Below, piece after piece: positions 27,288-36,165 of a DNA stretch of 64,000 nt. Every line of letters begins with the position of its first letter. Within the stretch, counting starts at the first letter, position 1. A program made the position numbers and the translations under genes. The stretch spans positions 248,001 to 312,000 of the forward strand of contig NZ_LVJH01000070.1 in the NCBI RefSeq assembly GCF_001637205.1, read 5' to 3'. This stretch comes from Paenibacillus glacialis (GTDB lineage Bacteria; Bacillota; Bacilli; Paenibacillales; Paenibacillaceae). The notes below the pieces were generated by a model. It worked only from the letters and a program-made list of their open reading frames with translations, had not been told where the DNA came from and searched no databases.

Positions 27288-28259
27288 TTACCTCTTTCTA
27301 GCCACAAAGGCAATCCATTCTTCTTCACGATTCACATCGATAATTTCAAAATTGGCAAGTTTAAGAGCCTCTTGAACCACATGTTCTTTATTCTTATAAA
27401 TACCGGACGTAATGAAAATCCCATCAGGCTCTAGCACCTGGTATACATCATCAATCAATAATAAAATAATCTCGGCTAAAATATTCGCAACGACCATATT
27501 CACAGGGACGCTCACGCCTAAATTCACGCCTTCTGATTGGTGCTTGAAAACCGAAAGAAGATCACTCTCTTTAACCGTAATACTATCTTGCATGCCATTC
27601 AAAGCCGTATTCTCCTGCGCACTATGTACCGCGACAGGGTCCAAATCAAGAGCTAAGACATGCTTAGCACCAAGTAGAATGGAACCGATAGCCAATATAC
27701 CCGATCCAGTTCCCACATCGATAATCTCTTCGCCACCCTTAATCACATTCTCTAGTGTCCGTAGACAGAGAGAGGTAGTCGGATGTGCACCCGTACCAAA
27801 AGCCATCCCTGGATCCAAATGAATAAGCTTCTCTTCTTCGGATTCAGGAGTATACTCTTCCCATGTTGGCTTAATCGTTAGGGTTTTAGATACTCGGAGT
27901 GGCTTGAAATATTGCTTCCATGCATCCGCCCAATCATCTTCATTGACGATCTTGTTCTCGTAACAAACGTCACCAGTATCAATATCATACTGACTAAGCT
28001 CCTCAATTCGTTGTTTCAGCGTAACTATAATCGAGTCCATCTCTGTCTCTACAGAGAAATAGCCTTTAATGACAGCCTGACCTTCTGGAATATCATTTAA
28101 TGGCGCATCATACAGCTCACCATATTTCGTGTCGCGTACTTTATTTAGCGTTCCTGATTCTTCAATGGATACTCCACCTGCTCCTGCCTCATGCAAGAAA
28201 TTAGAAATCATTTCAACTGATTCTTCTGTGGTATGTATCGTAAACTCATGCCATAACAT
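27288..28259 (-). CDS. prmA: Ribosomal protein L11 methyltransferase
   Basis: A 323-residue PrmA (B. subtilis YqeT). The N-terminal substrate domain is followed by the SAM-binding domain with DPGMAFGTGAHPTTSLCL near 170 and IIDVGTGSGILAIG near 195, and MVVANILAEI as motif IV. The start at 28259 begins the conserved MLWHEF and has GAGGGGG upstream; the longer frame to 28310 lacks support. It methylates lysines and the N-terminus of L11. Its position downstream of dnaJ is the B. subtilis arrangement, but two small genes intervene. Confidence 0.93.
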   Translation of the reverse strand: MLWHEFTIHTTEESVEMISNFLHEAGAGGVSIEESGTLNKVRDTKYGELYDAPLNDIPEGQAVIKGYFSVETEMDSIIVTLKQRIEELSQYDIDTGDVCYENKIVNEDDWADAWKQYFKPLRVSKTLTIKPTWEEYTPESEEEKLIHLDPGMAFGTGAHPTTSLCLRTLENVIKGGEEIIDVGTGSGILAIGSILLGAKHVLALDLDPVAVHSAQENTALNGMQDSITVKESDLLSVFKHQSEGVNLGVSVPVNMVVANILAEIILLLIDDVYQVLEPDGIFITSGIYKNKEHVVQEALKLANFEIIDVNREEEWIAFVARKR

Positions 28260-28348
28260 TATGTAAATATCCCCCTCGTCCCTTTGCATAAGTACCATTG
28301 TACTATACAAAGAGTTCTGTGTACAAAATTTAAACTATAAAATTAAAC

Positions 28349-28380
28349 AGCTATGTCATCCATATATAGACGACATAGCT
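28349..28380 (-). terminator. Intrinsic terminator upstream of prmA
   Basis: A 12-bp stem with one mismatch (AGCTATGTC arms), followed on the minus strand by GTTTAATTTT. It would end transcripts of the two small genes at 28431-28934. Confidence 0.6.
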
Positions 28381-28430
28381 TTATTCTAATTCATTCATGC
28401 CTTTATGAATTCATGATCCAAGTGAGGGAG

Positions 28431-28628
28431 CTATTTTTCATCACGATTCATCCTTTTTAATTGTCGCCCATCTGCCGCTTCGCTTCGTCTTACTGCTTCA
28501 ACGTCTTCCTGATCCGCTTCGAGTGCCGAGAATTCCACATCTTCTTGTTTCATAGACATGAGTTCAATAACCTTCTCAGTCTTTGTTAATTTAACATTCT
28601 TCTCATGCGTATATTCAGTCATTTTCAT
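28431..28628 (-). CDS. Small charged hypothetical protein
   Basis: A 65-residue protein I do not recognise. It is rich in Glu, Asp, Lys and Arg, with no hydrophobic segment or cysteines. The ATG at 28628 has AGGAAGG 7-8 nt upstream, which supports translation. It lies 24 nt after the 93-residue gene and before a terminator, so the two probably form a small transcript. A second ATG two codons later could also serve. Confidence 0.6.
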   Translation of the reverse strand: MKMTEYTHEKNVKLTKTEKVIELMSMKQEDVEFSALEADQEDVEAVRRSEAADGRQLKRMNRDEK

Positions 28629-28652
28629 TCAACCATCCTTCCTCAAATTTTA

Positions 28653-28934
28653 CTACACTATTCCTCCAGCTTCTTCGACGATACGCATCGCTTGGTCGAA
28701 TGAATTGTTCTCTATTACAACACTAAGTAAAATATCAAATCCACTCGTCGCACCATGACCTCCATCACTCATGTCGCTTGTAATCGCATGCATGGTATCG
28801 TTAAGTTCACCCCCCTGGAACGCATTAAACCGATTAATAGACATGTCAACAACACGTAACGACTCCAGCTTTCGTGAAACACGATCTGCTTCTTCAGGAC
28901 TTTTAAAATACGCAAGAATATTTCTTTCACCCAT
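28653..28934 (-). CDS. Small conserved-looking hypothetical protein
   Basis: A 93-residue protein starting MGERNILAYFKSPEEADRVS, followed by a Gly-rich middle (SDGGHGATSGFD) and an amphipathic end. The opening resembles small stress-type proteins with a beta-alpha fold that use an FxSxEEA segment. I cannot assign a function. The start at 28934 follows GTAGGTGG. Located between dnaJ and prmA, where B. subtilis has nothing. Confidence 0.65.
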   Translation of the reverse strand: MGERNILAYFKSPEEADRVSRKLESLRVVDMSINRFNAFQGGELNDTMHAITSDMSDGGHGATSGFDILLSVVIENNSFDQAMRIVEEAGGIV

Positions 28935-29030
28935 CTTCTATTCCACCTACACTTTTTAATTCAGTTTATTGTATCAAGAACATACCAGTAGGTTACCGCT
29001 CCATTCTTCTAATTATGCGTGTTAACAAAT

Positions 29031-29064
29031 GCAAAAAAAAGCTTAGCCATAACGGCTAAGCTTT
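29031..29064 (-). terminator. Intrinsic terminator of the hrcA-dnaJ operon
   Basis: An 11-bp stem (AAAGCTTAGCC) with a 5-nt loop and a run of eight T on the minus strand. It lies 38 nt after the dnaJ stop. Confidence 0.85.
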
Positions 29065-29101
29065 CGATTTCTATACACAAATATGATATATCAACAAAGG
29101 A

Positions 29102-30217
29102 TCAGTCTCCGCGGAAAGCCTTCTTCACACGATCAAAAAAAGATTGCTCATGTTCATGTGTCTTTTCTCCATCTAAAGAAGCAATTTGCCGAAGCAAATC
29201 TTTCTGCTCATCACTTAGATTACTCGGTGTAACAATCACCACTTTTACATGCTGATCCCCTTGACCGATACCACGAAGACGTGGAACACCTTTGCCTCTT
29301 AGACGGAAGAATGTACCCGTCTGAGTACCTGCTGGAATCTTGAGTTTCACTTTTTCCGTTAATGTCGGAATTTCAACCTCATCACCCAAAGCAGCTTGAG
29401 CAAACGTCAGCGGGATCTCGCAATAAATATCGTCCCCTTCACGTTCGAAGAAATCATGCGATTTCACACGAATAACAATATATAGATCCCCTGATGGACC
29501 ACCACGTACTCCACCTTCACCTTCACCTGTCATGCGTAGTTGTGCCCCATCATCTACACCAGCAGGGATCTTAACGTGAATTTTTCGTTGTTTTTTAACT
29601 TTACCTTGTCCTTGGCAAGTTGTACAACGTTCCTTAATAATTTTACCGTTACCACTACATGTCGAACAAGTACGACGATTCACCATACGCCCAAATGGTG
29701 TATTCTGCACGACTTCTTCTTGTCCACTACCATGACACACGTGACAAGTCTGAGGTTTCGTGCCCGCTTTAGCACCTGATCCATGACATGTATCACAATT
29801 CTCTGTACGTGGAATAGTAATATCACTTTCTTTGCCAAATACAGCCTCTTTGAACTCGATCGTCATCGTATACTGTAGATCGTTCCCACGTTGTGGCGCA
29901 TTCGGATCACGTCGTCCGCCACCACCGAAGAACATATCGAATATATCACCCATACCACCGAAGTCGCCACCGCCGCCAGAGAATCCACCTTGGTTAGGAT
30001 CAACATGTCCATATTGATCATATCCGGCTCTCTTCTGACCATCACTTAGAACATCATAGGCTTCTTTAACTTCTTTAAACTTCGTTTCTGCATCATCGGC
30101 CTTATTCACATCTGGATGATATTGTCGTGCAAGTTTGCGATAGGCCTTCTTAATTTCTTCATCTGGTGCGCTTTTGCTAACGCCCAGTACTTCGTAATAA
30201 TCGCGCTTTTCAGCCAC
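29102..30217 (-). CDS. dnaJ: DnaJ co-chaperone
   Basis: A 371-residue type I DnaJ. The J domain has the HPD motif in RQYHPDVNK near 34, followed by a Gly/Phe-rich region. Four CxxCxG-type zinc repeats ([32 protein letters not shown]) lie between about 145 and 205, and a C-terminal substrate domain follows. I choose GTG at 30217 because GGGGTGGAA precedes it and it begins the conserved [11 protein letters not shown]; an upstream ATG at 30235 has no ribosome site. It delivers clients to DnaK and stimulates its ATPase. Confidence 0.94.
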   Translation of the reverse strand: MAEKRDYYEVLGVSKSAPDEEIKKAYRKLARQYHPDVNKADDAETKFKEVKEAYDVLSDGQKRAGYDQYGHVDPNQGGFSGGGGDFGGMGDIFDMFFGGGGRRDPNAPQRGNDLQYTMTIEFKEAVFGKESDITIPRTENCDTCHGSGAKAGTKPQTCHVCHGSGQEEVVQNTPFGRMVNRRTCSTCSGNGKIIKERCTTCQGQGKVKKQRKIHVKIPAGVDDGAQLRMTGEGEGGVRGGPSGDLYIVIRVKSHDFFEREGDDIYCEIPLTFAQAALGDEVEIPTLTEKVKLKIPAGTQTGTFFRLRGKGVPRLRGIGQGDQHVKVVIVTPSNLSDEQKDLLRQIASLDGEKTHEHEQSFFDRVKKAFRGD

Positions 30218-30274
30218 TCTTCCACCCCATACCATCTAATTTATCATATAAATAGTTTACTATATCATTGTAAC

Positions 30275-30322
30275 AAAGGGAAAGCCAAAGCACGGGATGA
30301 CCCGGCTTTGACCTTCCCCTTT
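30275..30322 (-). other. Long hairpin between dnaK and dnaJ
   Basis: The arms AAAGGGAAAGCCAAAGCACG (30275-30294) and their near-complement ending at 30322 form a roughly 20-bp imperfect stem with a short loop. On the minus strand it is followed by GTTAC rather than a long T-run. It may act as an attenuator or an RNA processing site that sets dnaK above dnaJ expression. Confidence 0.5.
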
Positions 30323-30357
30323 TCCTCCCACAACTTATGAAGGAAACTTTCTATAGG

Positions 30358-32196
30358 TTACTCTTGTTTCTTATCTTCGTCAACAACTTCGTAATCTGCA
30401 TCAACAACATTATCCTTCTTAGCTCCGCCAGTTGCTTCACCTTCGGCACCTTGCTCTGCCTCAGCAGCTTGCTCATACAACTTCATAGACAATTGTTGAA
30501 CGATTTCAGTCAATTCTTCAGTCGCTTTGTTAATATCTTCGATGTTATCTGTTTCTAGAGCTGATTTCACTTTTTCTTTCGCTGCTTCAGCTTTTTCGAT
30601 TTCAGATGCATCGATCTTCTCGCCTAGATCCTTAATCACTTTGTCCGTGGAGTATACAAGTTGATCCGCATTGTTCTTCGCTTCAATCAACTCTTTACGT
30701 AGACGATCTTCTTCCGCATGCTCTTCAGCATCTTTCATCATACGATCAACTTCCTCATCGCTCAATCCGCTTGAAGATGTGATCGTAATCTTCTGAGTTT
30801 TATTTGTACCTTTATCCGTAGCAGATACGTTAACAATACCGTTAGCATCAATATCAAATGATACTTCAATTTGTGGAACACCACGTTGTGCTGGAGGAAT
30901 ATCTCCTAGCATAAAGCGTCCAAGGGTTTTGTTGCCGGCAGCCATTTGGCGCTCACCTTGTAGAACATGAATCTCAACACTTGGTTGATTATCTGCATAA
31001 GTAGAGAATACTTGGGATTTACTTGTAGGGATCGTAGTATTACGTTCGATCATCTTCGTAAATACACCACCAGCAGTTTCAATACCAAGAGACAATGGTG
31101 TTACGTCAAGAAGAACTACGTCCTTCACGTCACCTGTCAATACGCCTGCTTGAACAGCCGCACCAAGAGCAACAACTTCATCCGGGTTAACACCCTTATG
31201 AGGGTCTTTACCTGTCAATTTCTTAATCGCATCTTGAACAGCAGGAATACGTGTAGATCCGCCCACAAGAACGATTTTATCAATATCGTTAGCTGTCATA
31301 CCAGCATCACTAAGCGCTTGACGTGTTGGTCCAAGCGTACGCTCAACCAAGGAAGCTGTCAATTCATCGAATTTAGCACGAGTTAGGTTAATCTCTAAAT
31401 GCTGTGGCACGCCGTCAACTACAGTAATAAACGGCAAGGAGATCGTTGTAGTTAATACACCAGACAATTCCTTTTTCGCTTTTTCTGCAGCATCTTTCAA
31501 ACGTTGTACAGCAGCTTTATCTTTACTTAGATCAATACCTTGATCTTTTTTGAATTCACTTACTAGGTGATCAATAACAAGTTGGTCAAAATCATCTCCA
31601 CCAAGACGGTTATCTCCACTTGTCGCTTTTACTTCAAAGAAACCATCGCCTAGTTCAAGAATCGATACGTCAAACGTACCGCCACCAAGGTCATACACGA
31701 GAATCGTGTGGTCTTCTGTCTTTTCCATACCATATGCAAGTGCTGCAGCTGTAGGCTCATTGACAATACGCAGAACTTCTAGACCAGCGATTTTACCAGC
31801 ATCTTTCGTTGCTTGACGCTGACTATCGTTGAAGTAAGCTGGAACTGTGATAACAGCTTGAGTAACAGTCTGTCCTAGATATGCTTCTGCATCTGATTTT
31901 AGCTTTTGAAGAATGATTGCTGAAATCTCTTGTGCAGTATAATCTTTACCATCGATTTGTTCTTTGTGATTTGTACCGATATGACGTTTGATCGACATAA
32001 TTGTACGGTCAGGGTTAGTGATCGATTGACGTTTCGCTGTTTCACCAACAATACGTTCCCCATCTTTCTTAAATCCTACAACGGATGGTGTTGTACGTGC
32101 ACCTTCTGGATTCGGAATTACTACGGCTTCGCCGCCTTCCATAACTGCAACACATGAGTTCGTTGTACCTAAGTCAATCCCAATTACTTTACTCAT
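30358..32196 (-). CDS. dnaK: DnaK (Hsp70) chaperone
   Basis: A 612-residue Hsp70. The start [18 protein letters not shown] carries the phosphate-1 loop, [14 protein letters not shown] the phosphate-2 loop, and [13 protein letters not shown] the adenosine site. The interdomain linker [14 protein letters not shown] and a disordered, acidic tail ending VVDEDKKQE are typical. Gram-positive DnaK lacks the 24-residue segment found in E. coli, consistent with this length. Fourth gene of the hrcA operon. Confidence 0.97.
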   Translation of the reverse strand: MSKVIGIDLGTTNSCVAVMEGGEAVVIPNPEGARTTPSVVGFKKDGERIVGETAKRQSITNPDRTIMSIKRHIGTNHKEQIDGKDYTAQEISAIILQKLKSDAEAYLGQTVTQAVITVPAYFNDSQRQATKDAGKIAGLEVLRIVNEPTAAALAYGMEKTEDHTILVYDLGGGTFDVSILELGDGFFEVKATSGDNRLGGDDFDQLVIDHLVSEFKKDQGIDLSKDKAAVQRLKDAAEKAKKELSGVLTTTISLPFITVVDGVPQHLEINLTRAKFDELTASLVERTLGPTRQALSDAGMTANDIDKIVLVGGSTRIPAVQDAIKKLTGKDPHKGVNPDEVVALGAAVQAGVLTGDVKDVVLLDVTPLSLGIETAGGVFTKMIERNTTIPTSKSQVFSTYADNQPSVEIHVLQGERQMAAGNKTLGRFMLGDIPPAQRGVPQIEVSFDIDANGIVNVSATDKGTNKTQKITITSSSGLSDEEVDRMMKDAEEHAEEDRLRKELIEAKNNADQLVYSTDKVIKDLGEKIDASEIEKAEAAKEKVKSALETDNIEDINKATEELTEIVQQLSMKLYEQAAEAEQGAEGEATGGAKKDNVVDADYEVVDEDKKQE

Positions 32197-32271
32197 TCTA
32201 AAATTCCTCCTTCAATATGGTCATCATTTTGAATTTCATTTATCACTTATTAAATAATCCTAATCCAACAA

Positions 32272-32835
32272 CTATTGACTTACCTTTACCATTGCGGGAC
32301 GAAGTACTTTATCCTTCAACATATAGCCCTTTTGAACTTCTTCAACAACGGTACCTTCTGGGTATTCTTCACTCTCAACTTGCATAATTGCCTGATGAAA
32401 TTCTGGGTTAAATGTCTGACCCACACTTTCCATAGCAACTAAACCTTCAGCTTGTAGTACACCTTCTAGTTGGCGATAAATCATATTCATCCCTTTTGAG
32501 AAAGACTCATTAAGATGATCTTCAACAACCGCGCTAAACGCTCGTTCAAAGTTATCCACGATTGGCAAAAGCTCAGTGATCAACTTCGTAGATGCGTATT
32601 TAGCAAATTCTTCCTTCTCTTTCTGTGTGCGCTTGCGATAGTTATCGAAATCCGCTTGAGTACGTAGAACACGTAGTTGATTCTCATCTGCGAGTGCTTG
32701 TAGGCGCTCCATCTCAGCTATAGATACCGGTTCTTGTTCAAGCGAAGACGTTGATTGTTCCTCATTTACTTCTTCAACGATTTCCGCATTTGTATCTTCC
32801 GGAACCGTGTTTATGTCCTGATATTCTTCTTTCAT
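32272..32835 (-). CDS. grpE: GrpE nucleotide exchange factor
   Basis: A 187-residue GrpE. An acidic, Glu/Gln-rich N-terminus leads into the long dimerising helix (FDNYRKRTQKEKEEFAKYA near 83-101) and the C-terminal beta domain with GQTFNPEFHQAIM and VVEEVQKGYMLKDKVLRPA. It releases ADP from DnaK. The ATG has AAGGAGG upstream. It follows the chaperonin gene by 87 nt. Confidence 0.95.
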   Translation of the reverse strand: MKEEYQDINTVPEDTNAEIVEEVNEEQSTSSLEQEPVSIAEMERLQALADENQLRVLRTQADFDNYRKRTQKEKEEFAKYASTKLITELLPIVDNFERAFSAVVEDHLNESFSKGMNMIYRQLEGVLQAEGLVAMESVGQTFNPEFHQAIMQVESEEYPEGTVVEEVQKGYMLKDKVLRPAMVKVSQ

Positions 32836-32922
32836 GATGTCTTCACCTCCTTAAGAAACTTTAAAATGAAATCATTACATTTTTGATTATGTTATATGAG
32901 TTCAATGAGGATAACGGTATTG

Positions 32923-34476
32923 CTAATCATTTAACCGTCCATCCTCTTCCCTCATCTTAATCACATTATGAATACGAAGCACCGCTGTAGCGACTTCACC
33001 AGCAGCTTTCAATCCATGGGACTTCACGAGAGCTGGGTCAATAATTCCTGCAAGCTCATAATCGATAACAAGTCCGGTATCGCAATCGATCCCCATACTG
33101 TCGCTATTCTCAGCAATTTGAGCGGCACGGGCTTCCTCTAATTTCTCAAGTGGATTATAACCCGCATTCAACAAAATTTGGGACATCGGCTTTCTAAGAG
33201 CAGCTGCTACCGCAGCAACACCGTAGGCTTCCATACCTGTTACTATTTCCCGGTGGCGCTCCAATTCATAGGAAACTGCCAACTCCGTAGTGCCTCCACC
33301 AGGCAGCACGCCTCCGGATACGGCAGCTTGCAAAGCAGATGCCGCATCTCCTGCGATCCGTGCTGATTCACCCACAATTTCAGCCGTACTTGCACCAACA
33401 ACTATCGTAACGAACGGTTCTTGACTACCCTCTTGCGCTTGCATACGGACACGCTCAAGCTCGTCATCATATGCAACCCGTGGTGAGCTTCCTAATATAC
33501 GTTGCAGTTGTTCTGGATCCTTATGTAAAGCGGTACGTCGTACAGGAACCGCACCCGTCATCTCGCATACTCGGCTTAGATCCATACGACTAATGCGCTG
33601 AACGACAAGTATACCATGATCCAGACAAAACTGTTCGGCATCAGGATGAATCCCACGTTCCAGCAAGATCACACCCACACCTAGATGAGATAAGTTCATT
33701 AACTCTCTGCCGAACTGCTCCCTTAATTCCATATAGCGGGCAAACCCAGCTTCCGTTGTTAATATTTCTTCATCTAAAGATTCTGGCTCTAGCGCATCTT
33801 GAAGTACGAATACCCGAATATCCATAAGCACTATATTCCCAAGTACATGCATTGGTTTTTGGCGCAATAACAAACCTTCGAATACTTCGTTGTTAGCTTT
33901 CTCAATCGCAATCACACAATCCGCCAAGTTAAATGTAGGATCCTTGAGTCTCTCCATGCCTACCTTTAAAGCGGCTTCCATGACTAACTTCACGATATCT
34001 CTTCGTTCTCGTCCAGCAACATAGGCTGTCTTCTCCAACAAAGGATCCTTGAGTCCCGTAATCATTCTAGTTCGACGCTCCATCGACTCTATTGCGAATT
34101 CAATTCCCTCCTGCATGCCTGAGACGACTTTGGAAGCGGGAACTCCCTTTACAATCTGAGCAACACCTTCTTGTACCAGCGCTCCCGCGAGTACCGTTGC
34201 TGAAGTTGTACCGTCTCCTACTTTTCGTTGCTGAGATCTAGCCACTTGAATAAGTAAGCTTGCAGCAGGGTGACTTACGTCTATTCTGTCCAAAATAGTG
34301 ACGCCATCATTGGTAATGATTACTTCTCCTCTGGTACCAACAAGCATAACATCGAGTCCCTTAGGACCAAGTGTACCTTCGACCGCGGAAGTGATAGCGC
34401 GGACCGCATTGCTGTTGTTAAGTAAGGTTGCGTAGCGCTCCTCACCTTCACGAACGGGTTGCTGTCCCTGGCTCAT
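32923..34476 (-). CDS. Group III (archaeal-like) chaperonin
   Basis: A 517-residue TCP-1/thermosome-type chaperonin, not a GroEL. Diagnostic segments are VEGTLGPKGLDVML near 35, IITNDGVTILDRIDVSHPAA near 55, and KVGDGTTSATVLAGAL near 85. GVLPGGGTTELAVSYEL is near 400 and GEVATAVLRIHNVIKMRE at the end, where thermosomes bind ATP. It sits between hrcA and grpE in the hsp70 operon, as reported for the group III chaperonin of Carboxydothermus hydrogenoformans. Group III members fold without a GroES lid. The organism presumably also has groEL elsewhere. HrcA/CIRCE control is likely. Confidence 0.85.
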   Translation of the reverse strand: MSQGQQPVREGEERYATLLNNSNAVRAITSAVEGTLGPKGLDVMLVGTRGEVIITNDGVTILDRIDVSHPAASLLIQVARSQQRKVGDGTTSATVLAGALVQEGVAQIVKGVPASKVVSGMQEGIEFAIESMERRTRMITGLKDPLLEKTAYVAGRERRDIVKLVMEAALKVGMERLKDPTFNLADCVIAIEKANNEVFEGLLLRQKPMHVLGNIVLMDIRVFVLQDALEPESLDEEILTTEAGFARYMELREQFGRELMNLSHLGVGVILLERGIHPDAEQFCLDHGILVVQRISRMDLSRVCEMTGAVPVRRTALHKDPEQLQRILGSSPRVAYDDELERVRMQAQEGSQEPFVTIVVGASTAEIVGESARIAGDAASALQAAVSGGVLPGGGTTELAVSYELERHREIVTGMEAYGVAAVAAALRKPMSQILLNAGYNPLEKLEEARAAQIAENSDSMGIDCDTGLVIDYELAGIIDPALVKSHGLKAAGEVATAVLRIHNVIKMREEDGRLND

Positions 34477-34490
34477 TTATTTCTCACTCC

Positions 34491-35522
34491 CTATTTGTAC
34501 CAATGTGATAATAACGTTGTCAAATCTTTCGAAATAATCTCCATAATACTCATGACTCTGGCATATTCCATCCGTGTAGGTCCTAATATACCAATCGTAC
34601 CTAGGGATTCTCCTTCTAGAGAATAGGTAGCCGTAATCAAGCTACAGTTAGCGAAAGCCTTGTGATCATTCTCTGTACCTATTCTTACCTGAATCCCACT
34701 TTCTCCAGCGGTTGGTGTCATCATCTTCATGAGTGTAGGGGTTTCTCCAAGCAAATCGAGAATATCTTTGACTTTATCAACATCTTTAAATTCGGGTTGC
34801 GTGAGCATATTCGTTGTACCACTTAAATACACTTGGTGATCATGTTCACTATCCAGTACAGAATCCAAGACGATGAGCAATTCCTCGTAATGGGAGGTAT
34901 ATCTCTCTAACTCTTGAGCAACTTCGGAATACAAACGAGACTTCAACTTGAAAAGTGGGACATTGACCAATTTGCTATTAAGCAAATTCACCACTTTCTC
35001 CATCTCCGAAACAGATACTCCCGGGGGAATAGCTACGGTCTTATTCTCTACTTGTCCTGTGCTTGTTACAATAATCGCCACGGCTGTCGTCTCATTAAGA
35101 GGGAGCAACTGAAAATGGCGCAAAGACGTATGAAACACTTCTGGTCCAAGTAAAATGGATGTGTAGTTCGTCATATGAGAAAGAATCATAGCTGATTGTT
35201 GGATGACTTGCTCCATAACATTCAGTTTTTCTGCAAAAAAAGTTCGAATCGTGTTTAGTTCAGCTGGTGCGATAGAATTCCAAGGAGTTATATGATCAAC
35301 GTAATAACGATAGCCCTTATGTGAAGGTATTCTTCCTGCGGAAGTATGGGGTTGTTCAAGAAACCCCAATTCTTCTAAATCAGCCATTTCATTACGGATA
35401 GTAGCTGGGCTATACCCAACATCAGGTCTCTTGGAAATGCTGCGAGAACCGACAGGTTCGGCAGAACGGATATAATCGTCAACAATAACATTCAGTATCA
35501 TTCTTTGGCGTTCGGTTAACAA
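34491..35522 (-). CDS. hrcA: HrcA heat-inducible transcription repressor
   Basis: A 343-residue HrcA. A winged-helix N-terminus (VGSRSISKRPDVGYSPATIR near 22-41) binds CIRCE, and the C-terminal part has the IGTENDHKAFANCSLITA family segment. The start is TTG at 35522, with GAGGAGG-like sequence just upstream; the only nearby ATG is seven codons in and lacks a site. HrcA represses its own operon until GroE-titrating stress. First gene of hrcA-chaperonin-grpE-dnaK-dnaJ. Confidence 0.95.
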   Translation of the reverse strand: MLTERQRMILNVIVDDYIRSAEPVGSRSISKRPDVGYSPATIRNEMADLEELGFLEQPHTSAGRIPSHKGYRYYVDHITPWNSIAPAELNTIRTFFAEKLNVMEQVIQQSAMILSHMTNYTSILLGPEVFHTSLRHFQLLPLNETTAVAIIVTSTGQVENKTVAIPPGVSVSEMEKVVNLLNSKLVNVPLFKLKSRLYSEVAQELERYTSHYEELLIVLDSVLDSEHDHQVYLSGTTNMLTQPEFKDVDKVKDILDLLGETPTLMKMMTPTAGESGIQVRIGTENDHKAFANCSLITATYSLEGESLGTIGILGPTRMEYARVMSIMEIISKDLTTLLSHWYK

Positions 35523-35561
35523 CTCTTTCTCCTCCTCGCAGCAATCTAATTTTCACCTTCG

Positions 35562-35588
35562 TTAGCACTCGCAAGCAATGAGTGCTAA
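35562..35588 (-). promoter_or_regulatory. CIRCE operator
   Basis: A perfect TTAGCACTC-N9-GAGTGCTAA inverted repeat 40 nt upstream of the hrcA start codon. It is the HrcA binding site. Confidence 0.97.
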
Positions 35589-35599
35589 CTGCTAATACA

Positions 35600-35629
35600 A
35601 AAATACCAAACTGACCTAATTGTTGTCAA
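35600..35629 (-). promoter_or_regulatory. Sigma-A promoter of the hrcA operon
   Basis: TTGACA (35624-35629) and TATTTT (35600-35605) with an 18-nt spacer on the minus strand. CIRCE lies immediately downstream, as expected for steric repression. The -35 box is 2 nt past the stop of the upstream GNAT gene. Confidence 0.65.
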
Positions 35630-35630
35630 G

Positions 35631-36092
35631 TCAGTTCAGTATCTTAAGTACAGCTATCTCATCACAACAATGTTGTTTACTACAAAAGACGCAGTCAGTC
35701 CACACCTTTTCCGGGAAAATTTCTTTCTCTACGACTTCAAATCCATTCTTCACAAAAAAAGAAACTTCATATGTTAAGGCCATCACTTTAGGAATGTTCT
35801 GTTGTCTAGCTTCCTCAATTAATGCATCTACCAGCATAGAACCAATTCCTTGGCCTTTATAATCTTCTAATATACCTAAAGAACGAATCTCCACTAAATC
35901 ATTCCCAAGTCGGCATAATGAACCGCATCCGATGACTTCGCCTAAGATTTCTGCTACAACAAATTGATCCAGTTGTTGTTCCAATACCTTGACAGAACGT
36001 GGGAGCATGATTCCCCTCTTTGCATAGCCCTCAATCATTGTAAAAAGATGTTCCACATCTTCCGGAACTGCTCTTCTGCATAATACCGCCAT
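35631..36092 (-). CDS. GNAT acetyltransferase, ArgA-like N-acetylglutamate synthase
   Basis: A 153-residue GNAT protein. The acetyl-CoA loop is in EDYKGQGIGSMLVDALIEEA near 80-99. The C-terminal sequence EKVWTDCVFCSKQHCCDEIA matches the Cys-containing tail of short, stand-alone N-acetylglutamate synthases, so it probably makes N-acetylglutamate for arginine biosynthesis. The identification rests on motif resemblance. It lies between hemW and hrcA and is not part of the heat-shock operon; its stop abuts the hrcA promoter. Confidence 0.72.
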   Translation of the reverse strand: MAVLCRRAVPEDVEHLFTMIEGYAKRGIMLPRSVKVLEQQLDQFVVAEILGEVIGCGSLCRLGNDLVEIRSLGILEDYKGQGIGSMLVDALIEEARQQNIPKVMALTYEVSFFVKNGFEVVEKEIFPEKVWTDCVFCSKQHCCDEIAVLKILN

Positions 36093-36165
36093 ACCTCTTC
36101 CCCCTTACACATGCTGCCAATCAATATGAATAAATATACAACAGCACGCATAAAAGTTCAAGACG

